DNA of 42,394 bases from Aureococcus anophagefferens (Eukaryota; Sar; Pelagophyceae; Pelagomonadales; Pelagomonadaceae): assembly GCF_000186865.1 (NCBI RefSeq), contig NW_008705562.1, positions 117,460 through 159,853 on the forward strand, in the 5' to 3' direction. Position 1 is the first letter of the stretch. The number at the start of each line of letters is the position of its first letter. Made by a program: the position numbers and the translations under genes. The notes under the pieces are model-generated. The model was given only the letters and a program-made list of their open reading frames with translations, was not told the origin of the DNA and searched no databases. This document shows, piece by piece, positions 6,799 to 15,063 of this stretch.

Positions 6799-9642
6799 CT
6801 ACCCCGACGTGAGCAGGGGCACGGCGGTCACGTTGCCGAACTCGTCGATGTGGACCCGCTCCTCGACGAGGTCCTCGACGCGCGGCCGCTCCCACGCGGC
6901 CTCGCCCGTGGCCGTGTTCCAGTAGTAGATGTCGCCGTCGTCGGTCGCGACCTCCTCCCACTCGTCGGGCGGCGCGCCCTCGAGGTACGCGCCGCCGCCG
7001 TCGCCGCCGTCGTCGTCGCGCGGCGCGATCTCTTCCGCCGGCACGCCCGCGCGGAAGTCGCCGTCGCTGAAGACGACGTCGTAGGTCCCGTCGCCGACGT
7101 CCTCCGCGACGCGGCCCGGGTACCAGAGGCCGTCCTCCCACGCGGCGAGGCAGAAGTCGCCCCGGCGCCACCCGTAGAGAGCGAGCGCGCCGGCGTCGCC
7201 CTCGGGCGCCGCGGCCGCGCCGCCGCCCGCGGGCGCGGCGGGGGCGGGCGCGCCGGCGCTCGCGCCGGCGTCGTCCGGCGCGGGCGCGGGCGCCGCGTGG
7301 ACGCTCTCCGACGCGCCGGACGCGAAGGACACGAGGTCCGGCCCGCGTAGTTCGTCTGGAAGCCCTCGCGGTTCGCCGCGCCGACGTTGGGCCGCATCGT
7401 CGGCCGGGCATTGCGGGGCCGCGGCGGCGCCTCCGTCGACGCGGACCCCCACGTCGCCTCCGTCGCGAACGTCCGCGCGTCGGACCGCGCGTCCGCGTCG
7501 CCCGGCCCGCGCGCGCCCGCGTCGTGGGCCGTGCGGATGCGCCAGCCCACGAGGTGCTGGACGGACCGCCGCCGCTGGAGCGCCTGGAGCTTGAGCGCGA
7601 CGCGGCCGCGGTCGCGGCGCCGCCCGAGCCGCCGCCGCGCGCGGCCGAGGAGCCGCTGCGCGAACGCGAGGCTCCCGGACCGGCCGCGCGCCGCGCGCTC
7701 CGCCGCGCGGCACTCCGCGAAGGCCGCCCGCGCGAGGCGCAGGTCGCCGCGCGCGGCCTCGACGCGGACGTCGTGCGTCTTGAGCGTCGACCGGAGCCGC
7801 TCCCGGAGCGCGTCCTCGACGTTGACCGCGCCCAGGAGCCGCGCGTCCGCCGGCGACCTCGCGCGCGGCGCCCGCACCACGGCCTCCTGCGCGTCGGCGA
7901 CGACGGCCATGGCCCGGGCGATGAGCGCCTCGATGGGCCGGCGCGCGGCCTCCCGCAGCTCCTCGAGCGCCTCGATGCGGAGCTCGCGGCCTTTGACGTC
8001 ATCCGCGGCCGCGCGCGAGTGCCACTTCGCCGCCTCCTTGGCGAGCACGGCCGCGGGGAACTCGCGCCGCGCGGCGCGCACGTAGACGAGGAGCACGGCC
8101 GCAGCCCGCCGCGCGGCGACGACGCGCGCCTCGCAGGCCTTGGCCCCGGTCGCGGCCGCCGTGTCGACGCGCGCGGCCTCGATCACCCGCGCGTCCTCGA
8201 GGTCCGCCTCGTCGAGGAGCCGCCGCGGCGATGTGAGCCATCTCGGGGGGCCGCCGCGCGGCGACCGCGGCGGCGTCGCCGGCGGCGGCTCGAAGCCCCA
8301 GAAGAGGTCCCCGGGCGGCGCCTCGTCCGCGGCCGGCGCCGCGACGCCGCCCGCCTCGCTCGGCGGCACCTCGTCGTCCCTCGCGACGTCGTCGCCCCAC
8401 CAGAGCACGGGCACGAGCTTGCCCCGCGACGCCCCGCGCTCGAGCTTGCCCCGCGACGCGCCGCGCTCGAGCTTGCCCCGCGACGCCCCGCGCTCGAGCT
8501 TGCCCCGCGACGCCCCGCGCTCGAGCTTGGCCCGCGACGCCCCGCGCTCGAGCTTGGCCCGCGACGCCCGGCCCTCGGGCGCGCCCGCGCCGCGCTCGGC
8601 CGCGGCCGGCTCCTCGGCGTCGCCGTCGCCGTCGCCGTCGGCGACGAACGTGTCGACGCGGACGTCGTCGGGCCCCGCGGCGAGCGCCGGCTCGGGCCGC
8701 GGCCGCCGGCGCCGGGGCACGGCGCCGCGGAAGGCGGTGGACCGCGTCGGGTCCGTCGTGTAGCGCGCGCAGCCCGCGAGCGACGCCGACTCGCCGAAGA
8801 GGGACCCGACCTGTGTGCAAATCAACCAGTGAGCTGGGACGTCGGGGCCAAACTTCAGAATTCTCTAGCTCGGTCAAATCGAAGTCGATTCGGCTGATTT
8901 TTGGACGAATCGATTGCTCTCAGCGAGTTCTCGAAGCACGGCGGAAGTGCTCGTGTCAAAACATTCGAATACGCTCACATTAAAGTCGGGTTGAAGATTT
9001 GATTTCCACACAGGACCCGACCGAAGGCGCGGCCGCGAGCGCGGACAGCGCGCCTCGGACGTCGGCCCCGGCGCTCGCCGACCGCGCGGGCGCCAGGTAG
9101 GGCGGCCGCGGCGTCGAGTCCTCGGGCCGCGCCCGCCGCCGGCGCCCGGCGGCCGCGCCGCCGCGCCCGGGCCGCAGCGCGGCCGCGGCCGCGGCCGCGT
9201 CGCGCCGCGCGGCCGCGTACGCCTCGGACGCGGCCCGGCGGCCGTCCGCCGCGTGGACGGACGCGCCCGCGAGCTGGTCGAGGGCCTCGTCGACGCGCCC
9301 GACGGAGACGGCCCCGAGGAACGCCGCGACGTCGAGCGGCGCCGCGGGCCGCTCGCGGCGGAGCGTCGCGTAGTCGTCGACCTCGCCGGCGCCGGCGCCG
9401 CTCGCCGGCGGCCGCGGGGCGCCGTAGGCCTCGACGCGCGTCCGCCGGCGCTCCGCTTCGCCCGCGCCGAAGGCCGCGAGGGACCGCTCGAGCGCCTCGG
9501 CGGCGGTGTCCGCGTTCGGCCGCAGGGGCGCGATGGGGTAGCGCGCCGGGTCGACGACGGCGGCGCCCGCGGCGGCGGCGGCGCCCGCGGCCACGGCGTG
9601 CGACGTGTGCGGCTGGCTCACGAGGATCGACGGCCGACCCAT
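6799..9642 (-). CDS. WW-domain and Tudor-like protein with a 9-residue tandem repeat; function unknown
   Basis: Exons are 9642-9022 and 8810-6799 (about 877 aa) around introner B2. The N-terminal exon (MGRPSILVSQPHTSHA) is Ala-rich without a recognised domain. The second exon opens GSLFGESASLAGCARYTTDP, followed by six copies of a 9-residue repeat of the type KLERGASRG, a long helical basic region, a Tudor-like stretch (GDFCLAAWEDGLWYPGRV) and a C-terminal WW domain (DEWEEVATDDGDIYYWNT, second Trp in EAAWERP). WW domains bind proline-rich ligands, and Tudor-like folds often bind methylated residues; a scaffold role is inference. A 1-nt frame break at about 7336-7345 separates TNYAG from PDLVSFASG; one extra base restores the frame. 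The ATG at 9642 is preceded by a 16-codon ORF ending 4 nt upstream. Confidence 0.7.
7336..7345 (-). other. 1-nt frame break in the WW/Tudor-like gene
   Basis: The helical region reads in one frame to NREGFQTNYAG and the Tudor/WW part continues in another as PDLVSFASGASES. The switch falls in a short GGCC-type run and would be repaired by one extra base. The total exon length is one short of a multiple of three, which agrees. Probably a consensus error. Confidence 0.55.
8417..8575 (-). repeat. 27-bp coding minisatellite, about six units
   Basis: Roughly six head-to-tail copies of a 27-bp unit encode KLERGASRG or KLERGASRA on the minus strand. The unit is three codon triplets long, so copy number can change without breaking the frame. 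Copies are nearly identical, indicating recent expansion. The encoded segment is strongly basic and likely unstructured. Confidence 0.85.
8811..9013 (-). mobile_element. Introner family B copy 2 (B2), 203 bp, in the WW/Tudor-like gene
   Basis: The ends are CTGTGTGCAAATCAA and the complement of CTGTGTGGAAATCAA. The exact 8-bp duplication GACCCGAC lies at 8803-8810 and 9014-9021. The minus-strand intron 9021-8811 starts GTCGGGTC and ends CACACAG; splicing gives AAAPSVGSLFGES. The length matches B1 exactly, but the core is on the opposite strand, so this copy lies sense to its gene while B1 is antisense. Confidence 0.92.
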
Positions 9643-9647
9643 TTGCC

Positions 9648-9731
9648 TAGGGGGCTGTCATCTCCCTCGGACCATCGTCGGCGCTGAATGATTTCATCAC
9701 GGTGAATTTTGCAGTCAGATTTGAATTCCCA
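9648..9731 (-). repeat. Dispersed repeat, copy 1, with a 16-codon ORF just upstream of a gene start
   Basis: Bases 9648-9715 are almost identical to 12784-12851, and weaker similarity continues to about 9731. On the minus strand both copies contain an ATG ORF of 16 codons (MKSFSADDGPREMTAP) followed by a stop. Here that stop lies 4 nt before the ATG of the WW/Tudor-like gene, so it would act as an upstream ORF if transcribed. The repeat's nature is unknown. Confidence 0.7.
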
Positions 9732-10183
9732 CCTAAAAATTCTTGTGACCGGGCTCCGCACGCTGCGTGCGCCACGCGCGCTGCGCTCGACGCGCGCGAA
9801 ACGCCGCCGTTCGCGCCGCAATTCAAACGCACCCAACGACCCGAACTCCACTCGGTCGGACGCCCGCGCGCGCCGCCGCCGCGCACCCGCGTGCCGCCAC
9901 GTGGCCTCGCGCTCCACGACGCGGTCAAACGCACGCGCGTCACCGAGCGACGCCTCCCTCGTGGGTGCGGTAGTCGTCGTCGACTAGGGTTCTTCCGTAC
10001 GAAAAATCAATTTGCCCTTGCTTAGGTTTGCATTGAAGTGAAATATCTAGACTCACCCTTGGTGCCGATGGGTTGCAGCATTGATCCGGATCAAGAATGG
10101 TTTGGCATGCAGCCCGCTGGCATCGCCGCTGCGTAGCCGTAGCGAACGGATCGGGCGCGCGTCCGCGGGAGCGGCGCGCTCCC
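9732..10183. promoter_or_regulatory. Divergent intergenic region between the WW/Tudor-like gene and the FG-GAP gene
   Basis: This stretch lies between a minus-strand start and a plus-strand start and presumably holds both promoters. It contains a palindrome-rich AT-poor part and, near 10020-10060, a less GC-rich patch with TTGAAGTGAAAT. I see no convincing gene: the short plus-strand frames begin with non-ATG codons or lack any recognisable feature. Confidence 0.35.
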
Positions 10184-12680
10184 ATGAATTCCCTCGCTGC
10201 CATCGCTGTCCTCCTCGCCCTGCCGCGAGTGACGGCCCAGTGCGCGCCCGGCACCGTCGCGTTCTCCGAGCACGTGATCACGACGCTGGCCGACGACGGC
10301 CAGTCCGTCTTCGCCGTCGACGTCGACGGCGACGGCGACGCGGACATCCTCACGGCGTCGAACTACGACGACACGGTCGCGTGGTACGAGAACGACGGGT
10401 CCCAGTCCTTCGCGGAGAACGTCCTGACCAACTCGGCGAACGGCGCCAACTTTGTCTTCGCCGCGGACGTCGACGGCGACGCGGACGTGGACGTGCTCGC
10501 CTCCGCGGGCCAGGACAACTCCGTGACGTGGTTCGAGAACGACGGCTCCGGCGGGTTCACCGGGAACGAGATCACGGCCAGCGATACCTTCGTGACCTAC
10601 GTCTTCGCGGCGGACGTCGACGGGGACGGGGACGTGGACGTCCTGTCGGCGGCCTACTCGGGCGAGACGGTCAAGTGGTTCGAGAACGACGGGTCCGAGG
10701 GCTTCACGGAGCACACGATCGCGTCGTCGAAGGCCGGGTCCAAGTGCGCGTTCGCGATCGACGTCGACGGCGACGGCGACGTGGACGTCATCGGAGCGAC
10801 GCGGGTCCCGAGCGGGACGGGCGCGGCGACGTGGTACGAGAACGACGGGTCCGAGGGCTTCACGGAGCACGACATCGACTCGGGGTACAACCTGAACCCG
10901 ACGCCCGTCTTCGCGACGGACGTCGACGGCGACGGCGACGTGGACGTGCTCGGGGGCTCCGAGGGCAGCGACCAGGTCAAGTGGTACGAGAACGACGGGG
11001 CCGAGTCCTTCACGGCCCACGTCATCACCGACTCCGCGGACGCGGTCCACACGGTGCGCGCGGAGGACATCGACGGCGACGGAGACGTGGACGCGGTCTC
11101 CGGCAGCTACAGCGCCAAGGAAGTCGCCTGGTACGAGAACGACGGGTCCCAGTCCTTCACCAAGGCGACCATCGTCTCCGGCGACTCCTTCGACGGGGCG
11201 CGGCCCGTGTTCACGATCGACGTCGACGGGGACGGGGACGTGGACGTCGTCGCCATGGCCGCGCTCGTCGACACCGCGTCCTGGTTCGAGAACGGGTGCG
11301 CCGGACCCACGGCCGCGCCGACCGCGACTCCGACGCCCAAGGCCACGACCTTCTGCACGAGCGTCGCGTTCTCCGAGCGGATCATCACGACGCTCGCAGA
11401 CGGCACTCGCTCGCTCTACGCGGTCGACGTCGACGGCGACGGCGACGTCGACGTGCTGTCGGCGTCCGAGAATGACGACACGGTCGCGTGGTACGAGAGC
11501 GACGGCTCCCAGTCCTTCACGGAGCGCATCATCACGAATTCCGCGGATGGCTCCCGCTCCGTCTTCGCGATCGACGTCGACGGCGACGGCAGTATCGACG
11601 CGCTGTCCGCGGACTCCGGCGACGACACCGTCGCGTGGTACGAGAACGACGGGTCCCAGTCCTTTACTGAGCGCATCGTCACGACGCTGGCGGACAACGT
11701 CTACTCCGTCTACGCGATCGACCTGGACGGTGACGGCGACGTCGACGCGCTCTCGGCGTCCTACACCGACGACACGGTCGCGTGGTACGAGAACAACGGG
11801 GCCCAGGCCTTCACCGAGCGCGTCATTACGACCCTCGCGGACTCCGGGGGCAGACGTCGTCTTCCCGAGCCGCGGCGTCCCCGGCGCGCGTCGTTCGCCG
11901 GTCGATCAGCTCCTCGAAGAGCTTCGTCAAGCGTTCCCCATGTTCATCTCGCCGATAGTCTCGGCGCTTCCCGAGGGCGGCGCGCGCCGGGGCGGCACCG
12001 GCGAGGCCGTGGGCATGATCCTCGTCGTCCTCTTCTGCGTCGTGGTGTACGGCGCGATCCAGGGCGTCGTCGCCGTCTACGCGAGGGCCGCGCGCTGCTG
12101 CCACGTCCGCATGCCGAAGTCGCGCGATAAGCGCGAGTTTCTCTCCGCGGCTCGCGCCGTCTTCGACATCATCGACGTCGACGGCAACGGCTCCCTCGAC
12201 CGCGCCGAGATCGTCGCCCGCGTCGCGCGCCCGGAGGTCCGCGCGTTCCTCGAGGACAGCGGCGACGAGACCCTCCAGGGCCTCCTCTGGCCCGGGCGGC
12301 TCGAGGCCGCCCTCGGCGCGCTGGACACGAACAGCGACGGCAAGATAGACGCGCGGGAGTGGGGGTCCGCCATCGAAGTCGCGCTCGCGAAGACCTTCGG
12401 CGACGGCGGCGGCGAGCGCGGCGACGGCGACGTCGTCCTCGCGCCCGCCGCGGTCGACCGCGCGCCGCGCGCCGACGCGTGGACCTTCGACGAGAGCGCC
12501 CGCGTCCCGGCCGTCGATATCGACTCGGCGGGGAGCGCCGTGGCCGACTTCAACGCCGCCGAGGACGCGTCGTCGCCGGTCCCCCTCGCGCTCGACGAAG
12601 GCGCGCCGGAGGCGACGCCGCCGGCGTCGCCGGGAATCCTCGTCATCCGAGCCGACGACCCGAGCCCCGAGTCCGAGTGA
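10184..12680 (+). CDS. Type I membrane protein with ten FG-GAP/VCBS repeats and two EF-hands
   Basis: The ATG at 10184 starts a clear signal peptide (MNSLAAIAVLLALPRVTAQC). Ten FG-GAP/VCBS-type repeats of about 50 residues follow, each with a calcium-loop core such as DVDGDGDVDVL and a WYENDGSQSF segment; this fold is a beta-propeller in integrin-alpha-like proteins. A short Thr/Pro/Ala linker interrupts the series near 11300-11350. Past the repeats are a transmembrane helix (GMILVVLFCVVVYGAIQGVV, about 12015-12075) and two canonical EF-hand loops, DVDGNGSLDRAE and DTNSDGKIDARE, then an acidic tail. Expected topology: calcium-binding ectodomain outside, calcium sensor inside. A frame break lies in the G run at 11846-11850; dropping one G fuses the halves into about 831 aa. 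A collapsed repeat or two separate genes are alternatives. Confidence 0.72.
11846..11850 (+). other. 1-nt frame break in a run of five G in the FG-GAP/EF-hand gene
   Basis: The FG-GAP frame reads through ERVITTLADSGG and then loses coherent sequence, while another frame continues ADVVFPSRGVPG into the membrane helix and EF-hands. Removing one G joins the two. The exon length from ATG to TGA is one more than a multiple of three, in agreement. Repetitive DNA just upstream makes a local assembly error plausible. Confidence 0.6.
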
Positions 12681-13062
12681 GGGGACTATCTAGGATAACT
12701 CGATCATCGGTATGCTAATTACAACGCTGCAGGCGGGATACGCCTCGCGCTCTGGCATACGCTGCAGGAAAGGTCCTCGCGTTTAGGGGGCTGTCATCTC
12801 CCTCGGACCATCGTCGGCGCTGAATGATTTCATCAACGTGAATTTTGCAGTAAACGTTGATTTGGAATTGCCACAGGAGCCCCAAGAAGCAGTCATGATT
12901 GATGTGGAATTGCCACAGGCTCCTGAGCCAAAGCAGTTTGCTCGAGCTGCGCGAAGTGGCAGCGTGTTCGCGGGCCTCCGTCGCCGCATCGACGGGTCGT
13001 TCTCGCGCGACTCCGCCGCATCTCTCGCGCGCGACTCCGCCGCATCACGGAAAACCCGCGCG
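12681..13062 (+). promoter_or_regulatory. Intergenic region upstream of the WD40 gene
   Basis: This 382-bp gap between two plus-strand genes holds the 3' end of the FG-GAP gene, the dispersed repeat copy 2, and the presumed WD40 promoter. An in-frame extension runs upstream of the chosen WD40 start but opens only with GTG. Three close copies of a CGCGACTCCGCCGCATC-like sequence occur at about 13005-13048. Confidence 0.35.
12784..12873 (-). repeat. Dispersed repeat, copy 2, with the same 16-codon ORF
   Basis: Near-identical to 9648-9715 over 12784-12851, with the minus-strand ORF MKSFSADDGPREMTAP conserved, ending TAA here versus TAG in copy 1. No minus-strand gene lies directly downstream of this ORF. 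Next to it, GGAATTGCCACAGG occurs twice at about 50-bp spacing (around 12860-12922). Confidence 0.7.
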
Positions 13063-14804
13063 ATGGCGTCGCCCGAGGGATGGCACAAGGGCCTCGACGG
13101 CATGCTCGTGAAGAAGTGGGACCCGCACGCGAAGACGCGCGCGGCGGCCTACGAGCAGAGCCTCAAGGAGCACCAGGTCCGGCGCCTCAACGGCGAGGGC
13201 GCGTCGACCTACGCGTCGAACCAGGCGTCGAGCGTCGCCGAGCGGGGCGCGGCCGCGCGGCGCAAGGCCGCGCTCGCCAAGGAGGAAAAAGTCAACCGCG
13301 CGAGGAAGTTCAACGACCGCCACGGCGAGGCCATCGCGCGGCGCCACGCGGCGGCGGCGAAGCCGGGCCGCCACGCCGCCGCGGCGGGCCACGAGGAGAA
13401 CGAGCGCTACATGGACGACTTCCGGAGCGCGTACGGCCTCGCCGCGCCCGCGCCCGTCGCCGCGGCCGCGCGGTCCCCGGGCGCGCTCGGCGCGCTCGGC
13501 CGGCACCGGGTGGCGAGCTGGGCCGGCCCGCTCGACCGCGGGCAGCTCCGGAGCTACCGCCGGGGCCCCGCGGACCCGCGCGGCGCGCTCGTCGACTGCA
13601 GCGACCGGCCCCTCCTGTGCATGAGCGTCTCCGACGACGGCCGCGACGTCGTCGTCGGCTCCGCGGACCACGCGGCCTACGGCGTCGACGCGGCCGACCC
13701 CCGGCCCAGGCCCGCGCGGACCTACCACGGCAAGGACGACGGCCACGCGGAGTGGGTCGCGGCCGTCGCGCACTGCGGGCCCCACGGCGTCGCGACCGGC
13801 GGCGTCGACGGCAAGCTCTGCCTCTGGCGCCGGGGCGCGCGGGCCGAGGACGTCGCCCCCGCGGGCGGGCCGTCGCTGTCCGTGCTCCTCGCCGACGGCG
13901 CCGCGCCCCANNNNNNNNNNNNNNNNNNNNNNNNNNNNNNNNNNNNNNNNNNNNNNNNNNAGGTCGCGGTCCTCGCGCCGAAGCGGGGCAAGGCGCCCGC
14001 GCTCTGCGCGGCCTGGACGCCGAGCACGGCCGTCGTCGGCGACCGCGGCGGCGCCGCGACGTGCTACGACGTCGAGCGCTGCGCCGCCGTCGCGTCGCTC
14101 GAGCCCGCGGGCGCGGCCGCGGGCCACTGCGTCGCGCTCGAGGCGCTCGAGGAGATGCACGGCGACCTCGTGGTCACGGGCCACCAGGACGGCGTCATCC
14201 GCAGGGCAGGACAAGAGAGCGAAATTCCCAACTTCAAAGGCTCCTTTCTTGGCCGTTTTCCACTCGTTTCGGCTGATTTTTGGACGAGCGATCATCTCTC
14301 GGAACGGTCTCGAAGCGTGAATGCTTTTCCCGGAACGCGCGCGCGCGGAACACTCACGTTGAAGCGACGTTGAATCTCTCTTGTGCTGCCCAGGTCATCC
14401 GGGGCTGGGACCCGCGCGACGGCGCGCGGCCGTCCTTCGAGATCCCCGCGCACGCGTCGCCCCGGGGCGCGGGCGCCGCGTCCTGCCTCGCGCGCCTCGG
14501 CGACGGCGCGCGCCTCGCGTCCTGCGGCGCGGACGGGCGCGTCGCGCTCAGCGACGTCCGCTACGGGAAGCCGCTCCTCTCGTTCGACGACCACGCGGAC
14601 TTCCCCTACTGCCTCGCGGTGCTCGGGGACCTCCTCTTCACGGGCGCGGGCGACGGCGCGCTCCTCTGCCACGACGTCTCCGGCGCCGGCTCCTGCGAGT
14701 GGGGGCTCGGCGCGGGCCTCGGCGCCGTGCGTTGCGTCGACGCGCGGCCGGACCAGCTCGTCGCCGCGGGCGACGACGGCAACGTCCTGCTCTGGCGGCT
14801 CTGA
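13063..14804 (+). CDS. WD40-repeat protein, with a sequence gap and an introner-derived intron
   Basis: Exons are 13063-14193 and 14394-14804; the intron is introner A3 plus its left duplication. The ATG at 13063 opens MASPEGWHKGLDGMLVKKWD, a basic helical N-terminus, and WD40 blades follow from about residue 180 (LLCMSVSDDGRDVVVGSADH, GVATGGVDGKLCLW, LVVTGHQDGVIRGWDPRDG, LLFTGAGDGALLCHDV, LVAAGDDGNVLLWRL). Five to seven blades fit a propeller. Fifty N at 13911-13960 lie inside a blade; the frame is the same on both sides as given. The partner is unknown; WD40 propellers act as protein scaffolds. Neighbouring NDK-like and IFT54-like genes also have flagellar relatives in other protists, but this is weak context. 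Confidence 0.78.
13911..13960. other. 50-base assembly gap (N)
   Basis: Fifty consecutive N inside the WD40 coding region. The round number suggests a placeholder whose true length is unknown, so the frame continuity across it may be accidental. Confidence 0.99.
14202..14393 (-). mobile_element. Introner family A copy 3 (A3), 192 bp, in the WD40 gene
   Basis: The termini CAGGGCAGGACAAGAGAG and CTCTCTTGTGCTGCCCAG are inverted repeats. The exact 8-bp duplication GTCATCCG lies at 14194-14201 and 14394-14401. The plus-strand intron 14194-14393 starts GTCATC and ends TGCCCAG; removal rebuilds HQDGVIRGWDPRDG, an unmistakable WD40 strand. This is the clearest case in the window that the pre-insertion site is restored by splicing. 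Antisense to its gene by the core. Confidence 0.95.
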
Positions 14805-14947
14805 CGTAAGCGCCGGGATTCCACACCTCGGGCGCGTTCGCCCATCCGGCGCGGCGCGGCGCCGCGCTCCGGCCCCGGGGGGTCGCGCGAGTCTGTCTGG
14901 CTCGGCGGCCCGCGGGAAGGCCGCGGCCGGCGACGCGGCGGGGCGGC

Positions 14948-14970
14948 GACGCCGCGCTGAACGCGGCGTC
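14948..14970. repeat. Perfect 9-bp hairpin in a convergent gap
   Basis: GACGCCGCG and CGCGGCGTC form a perfect stem around a 5-nt loop in the gap between the WD40 and NDK-like genes, which converge here. It could influence 3' ends of the transcripts, but no T-run follows and GC-rich palindromes are common in this DNA. Confidence 0.35.
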
Positions 14971-15063
14971 GGGAGCCCCCCGGGGGCGACCAATCTCTTA
15001 TTGCGCGCGATACACCGTGGTGCTACCCGTGTCTGGGGTAAATACATCGGGGTCGTCGAGGCC

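Noticed and set aside
9940..10353. Minus-strand ORF near the FG-GAP gene start
   Set aside because: It overlaps the signal peptide and first repeats of a well-supported plus-strand gene and has no features of its own.
12838..13062. N-terminal extension of the WD40 protein starting MNFAVNVDLELPQEPQ
   Set aside because: It would require a GTG start in a nuclear gene and overlaps the dispersed repeat. The ATG at 13063 is preferred, although an upstream exon remains possible.
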